Numbered from the stretch's first letter, positions 9,839-18,022 are shown. The stretch is DNA of 38,455 nucleotides from Cyclobacteriaceae bacterium (GCA_019638285.1 JAHBUB010000034.1:1-38455); one strand, 5' to 3'. Notes: generated by a model from the letters alone, not told the origin. Numbers and translations: made by a program.

Positions 9839-10375
9839 ATGGATGTAATAAAAGAATTGAAGATAAAGATCCAATCCCAGAATCTGTGGGCAAAGGAAGT
9901 ATCATTGAAGCGAAATGAGTATTTGATACGCGCTGGTTCCATTGAGCGATACCTCTACTTTGTAGAAGAGGGCACTATTCGCGCCTTTATTGAGGACGAA
10001 GGGGAGGAGCAGGCCATCCGATTTGCCTATCCCAATTCTATTATTACTGCACTTGATTCATTCTTTTCGGGAAAGCCCACCCGGTTCAATCTGCAAGCAA
10101 TAAAGCAATGTAAACTGCGTGCTGTGGAAAAGGAGGCGTTTAATAATTTGATGGGATCAAATGAGGAAAACAGCAAGCTTTTTCTACAAATGCTTCAGGC
10201 GCTTGTCGTTCAGCAAATGGATCGTGAAATAGATATACTTACGTCATTACCCACAGAGAGGTACAAAAGGGTATTGGAAAGAAGCCCACATCTTTTTCAA
10301 GAAATACCCAATAAACACATTGCTTCTTATCTAAGGATGACCCCTGAGACATTAAGTAGAATAAAGAAATCTTGA
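9839..10375 (+). CDS. Crp/Fnr-family transcriptional regulator
   Basis: The protein (178 residues from this start) has the cyclic-nucleotide-binding-like fold with the glycine-rich VEEGTIRAFIEDEGEEQ region (about 43-59), a long dimer helix and a C-terminal winged helix ending TPETLSRIKKS. The recognition helix carries Glu170, Ser173 and Arg174 in the E--SR pattern that in E. coli FNR reads TTGAT half-sites. It lacks the N-terminal cysteines of FNR, so it is not an oxygen-sensing iron-sulfur protein. AGGA eight bases before the ATG supports this start over a TTG at 9800. An exact FNR-type box overlaps its stop codon, just before the DinB-fold gene, suggesting that gene is a target. Confidence 0.85.
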   Translation: MDVIKELKIKIQSQNLWAKEVSLKRNEYLIRAGSIERYLYFVEEGTIRAFIEDEGEEQAIRFAYPNSIITALDSFFSGKPTRFNLQAIKQCKLRAVEKEAFNNLMGSNEENSKLFLQMLQALVVQQMDREIDILTSLPTERYKRVLERSPHLFQEIPNKHIASYLRMTPETLSRIKKS

Positions 10376-10385
10376 TTTCAATCAA
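10372..10385. promoter_or_regulatory. FNR-type box TTGAT-N4-ATCAA
   Basis: TTGATTTCAATCAA is an exact match to the FNR/Crp-type palindrome TTGATnnnnATCAA. It overlaps the stop codon of the Crp/Fnr gene and lies 44 bp before the DinB-fold gene. The upstream regulator has the E--SR recognition residues that read TTGAT. Confidence 0.6.
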
Positions 10386-10428
10386 TGTAATGATAGCTGA
10401 ATGCCTTTAATTTTAAGGAAAAATAATA

Positions 10429-10998
10429 ATGATGCATCGCAACGATTTAATTAATGATTTGAAAGCACGCACTGAGGAGGTTATTCTCGAAGCAAGAAAA
10501 TTTAATACCCTTTCAATAGATGAATTGAATTATAGAAGTAAGCCTTCCAGTTGGAGTATACTAGAGTGTTTGGAGCATTTGAACAGGTATGGGGACTTCT
10601 ATTTGCCTGAAATTGATAATCGACTTACGATGGCACAGGCCTCTAAGATGGAGAGGTTTAATAGCGGTTGGTTAGGTAATTATTTTGCCGTGAGTATGCT
10701 TCCTAGGGAGAATGGAAAGTTAAACAAAATGAAAACGTTCAAGTCGATGAATCCAATTCTTTCTCGCCTTGGCATAGAGGTGGTTACCAAATTTCTAGAT
10801 CAGCAAAAACAGATGCTGAGCTTACTTACAAGAGCAGAATATGTTGATTTGAATAGGGTGAAAACATCGATTAGTATTAGTAAATGGATCAAGCTAAGAT
10901 TAGGGGATACACTGCGTGTGGTGGTTTATCACAACCAAAGGCATATTCTTCAGGCAGAAAAAGTTTTAACTTCCTTAAAGGTGGCGGTGAATACTTGA
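10429..10998 (+). CDS. DinB-fold (DinB_2-like) putative metal-dependent protein
   Basis: The 189-residue protein fits the DinB/YfiT four-helix fold: WSILECLEHLNRYGDFYLP near residues 42-60 and the C-terminal VVYHNQRHILQAEKVL near 166-181 supply the three histidines of the usual metal site (one in LEHLN, two in HNQRH). DinB-fold enzymes include thiol-dependent S-transferases, but the substrate is not predictable. AAGGAA lies about ten bases before two tandem ATG codons; either could be used. It follows the Crp/Fnr gene on the same strand after an FNR-type box. Confidence 0.78.
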   Translation: MMHRNDLINDLKARTEEVILEARKFNTLSIDELNYRSKPSSWSILECLEHLNRYGDFYLPEIDNRLTMAQASKMERFNSGWLGNYFAVSMLPRENGKLNKMKTFKSMNPILSRLGIEVVTKFLDQQKQMLSLLTRAEYVDLNRVKTSISISKWIKLRLGDTLRVVVYHNQRHILQAEKVLTSLKVAVNT

Positions 10999-11011
10999 TA
11001 GCTAATTTGTA

Positions 11012-11219
11012 ATGAGGTTGAAGAAAATAAATAACTTGTTTAAAAATGCTTTTTATAATTTAAGAAGCTTTTTTTATCTACGGCTTAGCTATTTCATTTT
11101 TTTTGCCGTTATTGTTGATGATAGTTGTCGCTATCAGCATTTTGTTTAATGTTCTGATTTTACTAGATCAACGACATCATGCTTATGTTTCACTAAAAGA
11201 AAGGAGGTACCATGTCTAG
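11012..11219 (+). pseudogene. Possible small membrane protein gene split at a T8 run
   Basis: ATG at 11012 opens a 45-residue frame with a very basic start (MRLKKINN) and aromatic middle. At a run of eight T (11097-11104) the -1 frame continues as LPLLLMIVVAISILFNVLIL followed by LDQRHHAYVSLKERR and stops at 11217-11219. Removing one T would join the two into a single-TM protein of 68 residues. Either half alone makes less sense. I do not recognise a family, and chance is possible. Confidence 0.3.
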
Positions 11220-11232
11220 TCCCACGAAAATT

Positions 11233-11301
11233 TTGTCACACAATGTTACACTTAAATCTGAAGTGTGAAGATTTGATTCACCTCGTGACAATTAGTGTAA
11301 C
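11233..11301. promoter_or_regulatory. Cluster of crossed inverted repeats
   Basis: TTGTCAC (11233-11239) is complementary to GTGACAA (11285-11291), and GTTACACT (11245-11252) to AGTGTAAC (11294-11301). The pairs cross (A-B-A'-B'), the order of a pseudoknot or of two overlapping operators. Two perfect small stem-loops lie between: ACACTT/AAGTGT (11248-11266) and GTGAA/TTCAC (11265-11281). This density is well above the surrounding DNA. Confidence 0.45.
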
Positions 11302-11443
11302 AGATAAAATTGAAATGAGGATTTTTTGACCGGTGGATGCTTTGAATGAAGTGTCCGTTCCTGAAAGGGTTGACCCTGACTGTAAAGTTGGGACGTCAAG
11401 GGCTTACGAGTACCCGGCCAATATCTAGGTCGGGTATTTTTTT
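11302..11443 (+). ncRNA. Candidate non-coding RNA ending in an intrinsic terminator
   Basis: No protein gene leads into the strong terminator at 11411-11443; the nearest upstream gene on this strand ends at 10998. The preceding stretch is GC-richer than its surroundings and contains a hairpin AGGGT/ACCCT near 11367-11378. The 5' end is not defined, so the start given is only the end of the inverted-repeat cluster. I do not match it to a known RNA family. The rest of the gap up to 11571 holds only a small hairpin at 11503-11517 followed by AGGAGG and a six-codon frame. Confidence 0.4.
11411..11443 (+). terminator. Rho-independent terminator
   Basis: TACCCGGCC (11411-11419) pairs with GGTCGGGTA (11428-11436), with one G-U pair, over an 8-nt loop, followed by seven T. 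It is oriented for plus-strand transcription and does not follow any recognised gene closely. Confidence 0.8.
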
Positions 11444-11571
11444 ATGGTGCCCCAATGTCTTGAGTAATAATATTATTTTGTAAGTATAGAATATGTCTTA
11501 AGATCCGTGAGACGGATATAGGAGGCAAATGGATTTAGTTTTTGCGTAGCATCTTTTGGCAATCATTCAGA

Positions 11572-12039
11572 CTAATTGATTCCTAAGTATAAAATATAGG
11601 AGAAGAATGCAATGAGCACAGGCATATCGTGTTTTATTTGCTCTTGCGAAGTTGATGATGCGTGAGATGAGCTTATCTCATCCATAAGCTCATCGTTTTT
11701 GAAAATCAATATTTTGATAACCCTCCCTTGTTCGTTAAATACTTTAAATTCTCCTTGCCGAAGGTCATTCGAAAATTTACCCTGACTCATTAGATCGCCA
11801 CTTCGAAAATAGGAATTATACTTCCCGTGTTTCTTGCCTTGTTGATATTCTTCTTCAATAAGAAGTTCACCGGAATCATAATAAAACCTCCAAAGCCCGT
11901 CACGTAATCCTTCTACATAATGACCTTCATTTATAAGGATGGCGTTCTTATTAAATTCTTTCCATTTTCCGTTTTTATGTTTTTCGGGAATTCTCTTTTT
12001 TTCTTTGAACTTAAAGAGTCGCTTAAGGAATTTGATCAT
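11572..12039 (-). CDS. MORN-variant (YwqK-like) repeat protein
   Basis: The 155-residue protein contains about four imperfect MORN-like repeats of the form G-x3-G-x-W/F-x2-F/Y-x2-G (for example GHYVEGLRDGLWRFYYDSGE and GKFSNDLRQGEFKVFNEQGR) between residues 25 and 110. The N-terminus is strongly basic (KFLKRLFKFKEKKR). The last 20 residues (VLIAFFSYILYLGI) are hydrophobic, possibly a C-terminal anchor. Repeats of this type occur in YwqK-family proteins, sometimes annotated as antitoxins, but no toxin gene is next to it. Function unknown. Confidence 0.65.
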   Translation of the reverse strand: MIKFLKRLFKFKEKKRIPEKHKNGKWKEFNKNAILINEGHYVEGLRDGLWRFYYDSGELLIEEEYQQGKKHGKYNSYFRSGDLMSQGKFSNDLRQGEFKVFNEQGRVIKILIFKNDELMDEISSSHASSTSQEQIKHDMPVLIAFFSYILYLGIN

Positions 12040-12136
12040 ATCTCTTTCTATATCAATAATACGCTACGCAGTTTCATAATCACATTTTTTATTTTTAGCA
12101 ATTAACAATGTGGTTTATTTAAATAATTGTAACAAA

Positions 12137-12155
12137 GACCGTTATGCGAACGGCC
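12137..12155 (-). terminator. Possible terminator of the kinase/regulator operon
   Basis: Read on the minus strand, GGCCGTT and AACGGTC form a stem around a 5-nt loop, followed by TTTGTT. It lies about 95 bp downstream of the response regulator stop. The T tract is weak. Confidence 0.4.
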
Positions 12156-12248
12156 ATTTAATTCTTTGTATCTCCATTCACTTTGGCGGATGTAATTACT
12201 CACCGGCTTTTCTATTTCAAACAGCTCAATAATTACCCATCCAGATCA

Positions 12249-13592
12249 TCACTCTTCAGTAGCACTTTTTCTTATCCGCTTTATTTTCTCTCTCAAAGTC
12301 TTTCTGTCAATGCCTAGGGTACGTGCAGCACGTGAAATATTGTTTCGATGGGTGCCTAGCACTTTCATAATGTACTCATGCTCAATTTCAACCAAAGGTC
12401 TATCGGCTCCTCTATCCTGATAAGCAGAGTACCTGAAAGCTTCTGGCAAATCGGGGATATCAATAATATCATCTTCTACCAAAATGGTGAGTCGGTGGAT
12501 TAGATTTTGAAGTTCTCTCACATTGCCTGGCCAGTCATGTGCTTTGAGAGCTTTCATGGCCTTATCTGTAAAATGAATTTCTTGCTTACCCAGCTCCTTG
12601 GCGTATTTGGTCAGGAAATGGCTTGTTAATAATTCGATGTCATCTCCTCTTTCACGCAGCGGGGGCAAATGAATGGTAATGATATATAGCCTGTAATATA
12701 AATCTTCACGGAAAAGTCCTTTCTTAACCAGTTCCATAAGGTCTACGTTTGAAGCAGCCACAACGCGCACATTTACCTTTTCAGCTTTTTTTGATCCTAC
12801 CATGTAGAACTCTTTGTCTTGAAGCACACGTAAAAGCTTGGCCTGCATGGCCATGCTTGTATTACCGATTTCATCGAGAAAAATTGTACCTCCGTCAGCT
12901 GTTTGAAAAAACCCTGCTCTGGTTTCGCTGGCTCCGGTGAATGCACCCTTTACATGACCAAACAATTCACTCTCTAATAAAGAATCAGGAATACCTCCAC
13001 AGTTTACAGGAACAAATGGCGTTTGAGTTCCGCTGCCATAATGCAACGCACGTGCTACAAGCTCTTTTCCAGTTCCGCTTTCACCGGTTATTAATACTGT
13101 TGCATTAGTAGTTTTGGCTTTTGCAATGGTTTGAAATACTTTGAGCATGGGCTCCGAAGTTCCAATGATTCCAAAAGTATGGGCATCAATTTTCGTGTTT
13201 CTTTGTTTCCTTCCTTTTAAGGTTTTTGATAGTACTCTTTCTACTGAGTTAAAAAGCTCACTTTCAGTAAAGGGCTTTACGAGGTACTCTTCGGCTCCTA
13301 TCTTTATTGAATGCACAGCCCCTTCTATGGAAGGGAAGCCTGTAATCACCAAAACTCCTACATGCTTATAATTCTCCGATACGTGCCGCACCAATTGCAT
13401 GCCATTCTGTTCAGGCATTTTCAAATCTGTGATTACGAGGTCAATGTCTACTGAACTAAGTATAGCTATTGCAGACTGAACCTGGTGGGCGGTATAAATC
13501 CGGAAAGAAGCAGCCTCCAAATTTCTTTTAATTAATTCAATGGTCTCCACGGAATCATCTACTACTAATACATTTGTGTTACTATTATTCAT
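12249..13592 (-). CDS. Sigma-54-dependent response regulator (NtrC type)
   Basis: The 447-residue protein has three domains. A receiver domain (about 6-120) carries Asp12, Asp13 and the phospho-acceptor Asp56 in ITDLKMP. An AAA+ domain (about 145-375) has Walker A GESGTGKE, the sigma-54 contact loop GAFTGA and Walker B FLDEIG. A Fis-type helix-turn-helix (about 400-445) includes HRNNISRAARTLGIDRKTLREKI. It activates sigma-54 promoters after phosphorylation by its partner kinase, whose gene overlaps it by 8 nt upstream. A possible sigma-54 promoter lies on the other side of the kinase gene, before the Rnk-like gene. Target genes are otherwise unknown. Confidence 0.93.
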   Translation of the reverse strand: MNNSNTNVLVVDDSVETIELIKRNLEAASFRIYTAHQVQSAIAILSSVDIDLVITDLKMPEQNGMQLVRHVSENYKHVGVLVITGFPSIEGAVHSIKIGAEEYLVKPFTESELFNSVERVLSKTLKGRKQRNTKIDAHTFGIIGTSEPMLKVFQTIAKAKTTNATVLITGESGTGKELVARALHYGSGTQTPFVPVNCGGIPDSLLESELFGHVKGAFTGASETRAGFFQTADGGTIFLDEIGNTSMAMQAKLLRVLQDKEFYMVGSKKAEKVNVRVVAASNVDLMELVKKGLFREDLYYRLYIITIHLPPLRERGDDIELLTSHFLTKYAKELGKQEIHFTDKAMKALKAHDWPGNVRELQNLIHRLTILVEDDIIDIPDLPEAFRYSAYQDRGADRPLVEIEHEYIMKVLGTHRNNISRAARTLGIDRKTLREKIKRIRKSATEE

Positions 13593-14712
13593 GCTGGTTT
13601 AACTTATTGTTGTGTTTTATTGGTAATTGTATTTCAAACTTGCTCCCTTTCCCCGGTTGACTCTGTACATTCACCTTTCCATTGTGCGCGCTGACAATAC
13701 CCTGCACTACGGAAAGCCCCAGTCCGGTTCCTTGGCCCACTGGTTTGGTGGTATAGAAGGGTTCAAATATCTTTTTTTTAACTGCTGGTGGCATCCCATG
13801 GCCATTATCCTTTATAATTAGGGAGACATATTCCGGTTTTGATGTCGTTTTGATCAATAGATTACCACCATTGGGCATAGCGTGAATCGAATTGGTAATC
13901 AGATTTACCAATACTTGGCTCATTTGTACCGCATCCGCTTGTATAGTAGGTAATGGCTCTTGTAATTTTTGTGTAATTGTGATTTTGTTTCCCTGATAGC
14001 GGGCATCTATAAAATACAAAATATTAGAGATCACCTCGTTTAAATGGACGGTAGTAATTTGCTGAGGCATTTGCCTGGAAAAGAACATCAATTTTTTGAT
14101 GATCTCCCGGGTATACAATGAAGCTTTTATAATTCGTTCCAGATCCTCCTCTTGTTGATGCATAAGCATCCCGCCTTTTTTTATCAATTGTGAAAACCCA
14201 AGAATTCTTCCCAATGGTTCATTGAGTTCATGAGCGATGCCAGCTGTTAATTCACCGATGAGTGCCAGTCGCTCTACATGTTGCAATTGTATTTGAAGTG
14301 ACTTTCGTTCCTCCTCAATGGTGGTGCGTTTGGTGACCAGACTAAGTTCTCTGGCAATGGCCCGAAGCAAGCTTCTTTCTTCTTTTAAAAAGGGTTGTTT
14401 TGCATTAATGGCACTATGACTTCTGTAACCGACCTCTACCAATCCATTTTGTTTACCCTCCACATTTATTGATTCGGATAGAAAATACTTTGCGTATCCA
14501 AATTTTGGTGTTTTGAATTGAGATTTTCCTATTGTAATTTTTGCTTCGGCCAGCCTGGAGTGTTGAAGAGCAGCAGGCAGAATGCTTAATGTTTTTGTAG
14601 CGACACTGTGTAAATCGTTTTTTGATTGAAGGGCAATACGTGAGAGCTCATAAAGGCACTTGAGTTCTTTAATGCGTTCTTTGAGTTTGAGTTCTGGACT
14701 GCTTTTGGTCAT
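13585..14712 (-). CDS. Soluble sensor histidine kinase
   Basis: From this ATG the protein is 375 residues. The N-terminal part (about 10-140) resembles a GAF-like sensor (LKERIKELKCLYELSRIA is a frequent lead-in to such domains). The HisKA domain has the phosphorylated His in LTAGIAHELNEPLG. The HATPase domain has the N box (LVNLITNSIHAM), G1 (IKDNGHGMP), F box (IFEPFYTTK) and G2 (GTGLGLSVV). No membrane segments are present, so it senses an intracellular signal. The 3' end overlaps the sigma-54 regulator gene. An in-frame ATG at 14814 exists, but a -7-like element at 14770-14777 lies inside that extension, so I prefer 14712. Confidence 0.9.
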   Translation of the reverse strand: MTKSSPELKLKERIKELKCLYELSRIALQSKNDLHSVATKTLSILPAALQHSRLAEAKITIGKSQFKTPKFGYAKYFLSESINVEGKQNGLVEVGYRSHSAINAKQPFLKEERSLLRAIARELSLVTKRTTIEEERKSLQIQLQHVERLALIGELTAGIAHELNEPLGRILGFSQLIKKGGMLMHQQEEDLERIIKASLYTREIIKKLMFFSRQMPQQITTVHLNEVISNILYFIDARYQGNKITITQKLQEPLPTIQADAVQMSQVLVNLITNSIHAMPNGGNLLIKTTSKPEYVSLIIKDNGHGMPPAVKKKIFEPFYTTKPVGQGTGLGLSVVQGIVSAHNGKVNVQSQPGKGSKFEIQLPIKHNNKLNQHE

Positions 14713-14769
14713 AATTTTGCTGCAAGTTAGAGGGAGGTATTCAGATAAACGGGAAGTATTGATTAAAAA

Positions 14770-14777
14770 CAAATTTA
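14770..14777 (-). promoter_or_regulatory. -7 element TAAATTTG of the kinase operon
   Basis: Read on the minus strand, TAAATTTG matches TAnnTTTG. A TTG at 14794-14796 lies 16 bp upstream, slightly short for the -33 element. Transcription would start near 14763, leaving a leader of about 50 nt to the ATG at 14712. Confidence 0.4.
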
Positions 14778-14863
14778 CTGGGTAAAAATTCCCCAATGAG
14801 TCATTATTGTGCATTTATTTTACATGCTTTATCACAATTGGAGGAGGAAAGGCCTTTTAATCT

Positions 14864-14878
14864 TTGGCACAGATTTGG
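14864..14878 (+). promoter_or_regulatory. Possible sigma-54 promoter of the Rnk-like gene
   Basis: TTGGCAC (14864-14870) is a perfect -24 element. The -12 part reads TTTGG rather than TTTGC and is off by one position, so the match is partial. It lies about 55 bp before the Rnk-like ATG and next to the sigma-54 regulator operon. No good TAnnTTTG element is visible in this gap. Confidence 0.35.
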
Positions 14879-14930
14879 ACTAATAACCTTAGATATTGTG
14901 TGGAAATTGGATTTATAGGAACTATTATTT

Positions 14931-15347
14931 ATGACAACAGCAGAAAAGAGAATTGTTACGCTGATAGATTACAATCGGTTAATGCAGCTTATTGAGCCAC
15001 TTCGTGTAAAGCGTGAAATGCCGATTTACATGGAGAAGCTATTGGCAAAGTTGCAGGGAGCAGAATTAGTGGATCAACAAGAAGTGAGTAAGAATATAAT
15101 AACGATGAATAGTAAAATCCTATTGAAGAACCTAATCAATGGGAGAGTGGCAGAGATAACCCTGACTTATCCAAAGGATTCCAATCCTATGAATTCCAGA
15201 ATCTCTGTGCTTTCAGATATTGGCGTATCTCTCTTGGGAAACAAAAAAGGTGAAATCGTTACATGGCAGACCCCCGTTGGTCAGGGAGAGTTTTGTGTGG
15301 AGGAAGTGTTGTACCAACCGGAGGCCTCTAAAGAATTCCAGCTTTAG
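14931..15347 (+). CDS. Rnk/GreA C-terminal-domain protein
   Basis: The 138-residue protein has the GreA/GreB C-terminal (FKBP-like) fold at residues 75-135, with the hallmark ISVLSDIGVSLLGNKKGEIVTWQTP. The N-terminal half is short and helical rather than the long coiled coil of GreA, which matches Rnk (regulator of nucleoside diphosphate kinase), a protein that contacts RNA polymerase. It is divergent from the sensor kinase operon, has a sigma-54-like motif upstream and an intrinsic terminator about 40 bp after the stop. In other Bacteroidota such genes are often stress-linked; the role here is inference. Confidence 0.78.
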   Translation: MTTAEKRIVTLIDYNRLMQLIEPLRVKREMPIYMEKLLAKLQGAELVDQQEVSKNIITMNSKILLKNLINGRVAEITLTYPKDSNPMNSRISVLSDIGVSLLGNKKGEIVTWQTPVGQGEFCVEEVLYQPEASKEFQL

Positions 15348-15387
15348 ACTAGATTGTAAGGGGTTTAAGGATAAAGCGGGTTAGGTG

Positions 15388-15421
15388 GCCCCGGAGAGCG
15401 AAAGTTTTCCGGGGCTTTTTT
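15388..15421 (+). terminator. Rho-independent terminator after the Rnk-like gene
   Basis: GCCCCGGA (15388-15395) and TCCGGGGC (15408-15415) form a perfect 8-bp stem with a 12-nt loop, followed by six T. Confidence 0.88.
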
Positions 15422-15572
15422 GTGCTAACAAAGGGATTATGAAAAGGGTGAGCGATCACTAATGCAGTAAAATTATTGAAACCACTGCCTTTTTAGACAA
15501 CAATTTTTTCCATCTCGTTTCACTGTAGTTTAAGACTCTTCGTAAGTACTGGTCTTATTTATTGAAATGATA

Positions 15573-16121
15573 CTACTCGTTTGTTATAAGTTTCTCCCCA
15601 ATTCTTTCAATTGTTTTCCAGTTTCGTGTGGTAATATCCTTTCCAAAGTACTTTTCTAATGCTTCCATCGCTTTTGGTGTTTTAGATTTTGAAAGATCAA
15701 GAACACTAAATATGATTTTGTCCTTTTTTTCTAGAATGACGTAAGAGTTATCAACGCTTTTCCATGGTAGTTTTAGTTCGGTGTTGCTATTTTTCTTTAA
15801 AAATGAAACATACAATCGAATGTCCTTATTGACTTTTATACCTTTAAAGGGATTGGTGTTCAACAAGCTGGTAATACTCTCTGCCTTTCTTATTATAGTC
15901 GGAATGGGAAAGCCAAACGATTTCTCCAAATGTGTAGAAATCTTATTTTCAAGGTCATTATCATTGGATTCAAATAGGATATTTCCGGAATTTAGAATAG
16001 TGACAATGTTAGTAAGCTTTAACTTTTTCAACGTTACACAAAGATCATCCATTGGTACTTTATGATGGCCACCCACATTGATCCCGCGAAGGAAGGCAAT
16101 GTACTTTTCTTTTATTTTCAT
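15573..16121 (-). CDS. DUF1697 family protein
   Basis: The 182-residue protein begins with the family hallmark YIAFLRGINVGGHHKVPMDDL and continues with LNSGNILFES, both conserved in DUF1697. It is a small alpha/beta cytoplasmic protein with no known activity. It is monocistronic as far as can be seen: it is convergent with the Rnk-like gene and separated by 134 bp from the amidohydrolase gene, which is on the same strand. Codon use is AT-rich, somewhat unlike the neighbouring catabolic genes. Confidence 0.82.
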   Translation of the reverse strand: MKIKEKYIAFLRGINVGGHHKVPMDDLCVTLKKLKLTNIVTILNSGNILFESNDNDLENKISTHLEKSFGFPIPTIIRKAESITSLLNTNPFKGIKVNKDIRLYVSFLKKNSNTELKLPWKSVDNSYVILEKKDKIIFSVLDLSKSKTPKAMEALEKYFGKDITTRNWKTIERIGEKLITNE

Positions 16122-16255
16122 TCAATATTTTAAGGCTGATATCTTGTTTGTCAATAAATTAGTTGGCTAAAGCTATTCCTTTAGCTAACTAATTCAAAGA
16201 TTGCAATTCGCCTGGCTAATTATTTATAAATGCAGTATTAAGTGTAGGCCAGGTT

Positions 16256-17911
16256 TTACTTGTGATACACGACTTTTCCCCCAACGATGGTGTATAGCAC
16301 CTCGGTCTTTTTAATATCCTCCGTTGGAATGGTTAAAAGATCTTGGGAGAGTATTACCATGTCACCTAGCTTCCCCATCTCAAGGGTACCTTTCGTTTTT
16401 TCGCTATGTGATGCATAGGAAGATCCATAGGTATAGTACTTAATAGCATCCTTCATAGGTAATCTTTGCTCCTCATAGCGGGTTACGATGTCATAAATGA
16501 TGTCAATTGGATTGAGTGAACTTACAGGCCAATCGGTACTCCAAGCCAGCATTGCATTGTTTTCTAATAGCGTTTTCCACATATCTACTTGATGACCTCT
16601 TTCTGTGCCTAATCTTTTTTCCCTATACTCTTGATTGCCTGTGATATGAGGTTGCATGGAGGCTACTACCCCAAGTTCTCCAAACCGTTTGGTGTCAGAA
16701 AGAATATTTACTGTATTGTGTTCCACGCGATTTCTTAGGCTTTTGTTCCCTGATTTTTTCTGCGCAACTTCTATTGCATCCAGCGCCCAGGTTACGGCTT
16801 TGTCTCCAATAGCATGAATAGCCACTTGAAAATTATTGGCATTTGCTTTTTCTACCAGTGCATTCAAATCCTCTTTTTCATAGCGGCCAATGCCACTGTT
16901 TCCCGGGTTGTCAGTGAAAGGCTCGTACATGAAAGCGGAGAGCGCACCCAACGATCCGTCCATAAAGATTTTGATGGGCCCTGTCTGAATCATGTCGTCT
17001 CCATCAGATGTTTTTGCCCCTGCTGCTATTAGTGAATCCAATTGTGTGGGAGCGTATCCCAGATTGGTTCGTAGGGTTAACGTCCCTTCATTATTCATTT
17101 TCTTTAAAATAGATAATCCTGCTTGTGGGGTCAGAGGCATGGTAGTGATACTTGTTAGCCCTAAAGAATTCGCATGTTGTTGGGTCATTTTAAAGATGGC
17201 TTCCATATCAATAGGGTGAGAAATGGAATTAGTAGCAAGGTCTTGTGCATTTTCTTTTAGAATCCCCGTAGGCTCTCCGGTTTTTGCATCGAACACTATT
17301 TCACCCCCTTCAAGCTGTGGCATACCCTTGACAATACCAGACTCTTTTAGGGCAAGACTATTAAGCCATAACGCATGGGCACCTCCGCGACTAAGTACTA
17401 CTGGGTTTTCAGGTGCTGCTTCATCTAATATTTCTTTTGTAGGCCAGCCTTCTCCTCCAAATAAGGTCGGACTGGGAAAGGGACCGACACCCCAGATGGG
17501 TGTACCCGGAGATATCTGCTTTTCTGTTATCCAATTACTGAGTGTATTCTTAAGTTCTTCAATTGTTTTAGATCTATTGAGGTCAACTTCTGTTAGCCTT
17601 TGACCTCCCCAGAAGGCATGGATATGTGAATCTACGAAACCAGGTAAGACTAACTTGCCGGCTGCATCGATCACTTTTGTTTTATCACCCTTCAGTTTTT
17701 CAATCTCCGAACTGGTTCCCAGTCCTACTATCTTGCCATCACGCACAGCAATGGCTTCAACCATTGGATTGGCTTCATCTACTGTATATATTTTTGCGTT
17801 AGTCACGATTAAATCTGCGGGAGGTTCGGTTGAACACGAGCTTATAACAGCTACCAGCGCGAGAAGTATGAAATTTGAAATGAAGTATTTTGACATAGGA
17901 AAATTGGTCAT
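16256..17911 (-). CDS. Lipoprotein amidohydrolase (YtcJ-like)
   Basis: The 551-residue protein belongs to the amidohydrolase superfamily, YtcJ/amidohydrolase_3 group. Metal ligands are visible in GFVDSHIHAFWGG (HxH), AIHAIGDKAV and RVEHNTV, with a late AWSTDWPVSSLNP Asp. A signal peptide with the lipobox ISSC near residue 26 predicts a lipoprotein, so the enzyme would act outside the inner membrane. Members hydrolyse amide or carbamate bonds, often with unknown substrates. Start could also be the ATG at 17896 (MSKYF). The aminotransferase gene upstream on the same strand ends 111 bp away, so co-transcription is possible. Confidence 0.88.
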   Translation of the reverse strand: MTNFPMSKYFISNFILLALVAVISSCSTEPPADLIVTNAKIYTVDEANPMVEAIAVRDGKIVGLGTSSEIEKLKGDKTKVIDAAGKLVLPGFVDSHIHAFWGGQRLTEVDLNRSKTIEELKNTLSNWITEKQISPGTPIWGVGPFPSPTLFGGEGWPTKEILDEAAPENPVVLSRGGAHALWLNSLALKESGIVKGMPQLEGGEIVFDAKTGEPTGILKENAQDLATNSISHPIDMEAIFKMTQQHANSLGLTSITTMPLTPQAGLSILKKMNNEGTLTLRTNLGYAPTQLDSLIAAGAKTSDGDDMIQTGPIKIFMDGSLGALSAFMYEPFTDNPGNSGIGRYEKEDLNALVEKANANNFQVAIHAIGDKAVTWALDAIEVAQKKSGNKSLRNRVEHNTVNILSDTKRFGELGVVASMQPHITGNQEYREKRLGTERGHQVDMWKTLLENNAMLAWSTDWPVSSLNPIDIIYDIVTRYEEQRLPMKDAIKYYTYGSSYASHSEKTKGTLEMGKLGDMVILSQDLLTIPTEDIKKTEVLYTIVGGKVVYHK

Positions 17912-18022
17912 AGTTAATTTTTTAACATTATTTACTCCGATTGCTATCGAGATTATTTAGGAGTAACCTGATATCTGTGATCAGATCAAAACCATAGTCT
18001 AATTTATACCAATGGCACTTAT

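Noticed and set aside
11210-11270. Short ORF (MSSPTKILSHNV...) after AAAGGAGGT
   Set aside because: The Shine-Dalgarno-like match is striking, but Bacteroidota rarely rely on it and 17 codons with no conserved context cannot be supported.
11345-11490. A 45-codon ORF starting MKCPFLKG across the terminator
   Set aside because: It reads straight through the stem and T tract of a strong terminator, so it is unlikely to be translated.
14713-14814. N-terminal extension of the histidine kinase
   Set aside because: It contains a TAnnTTTG element and no recognisable domain; the ATG at 14712 is the better start.
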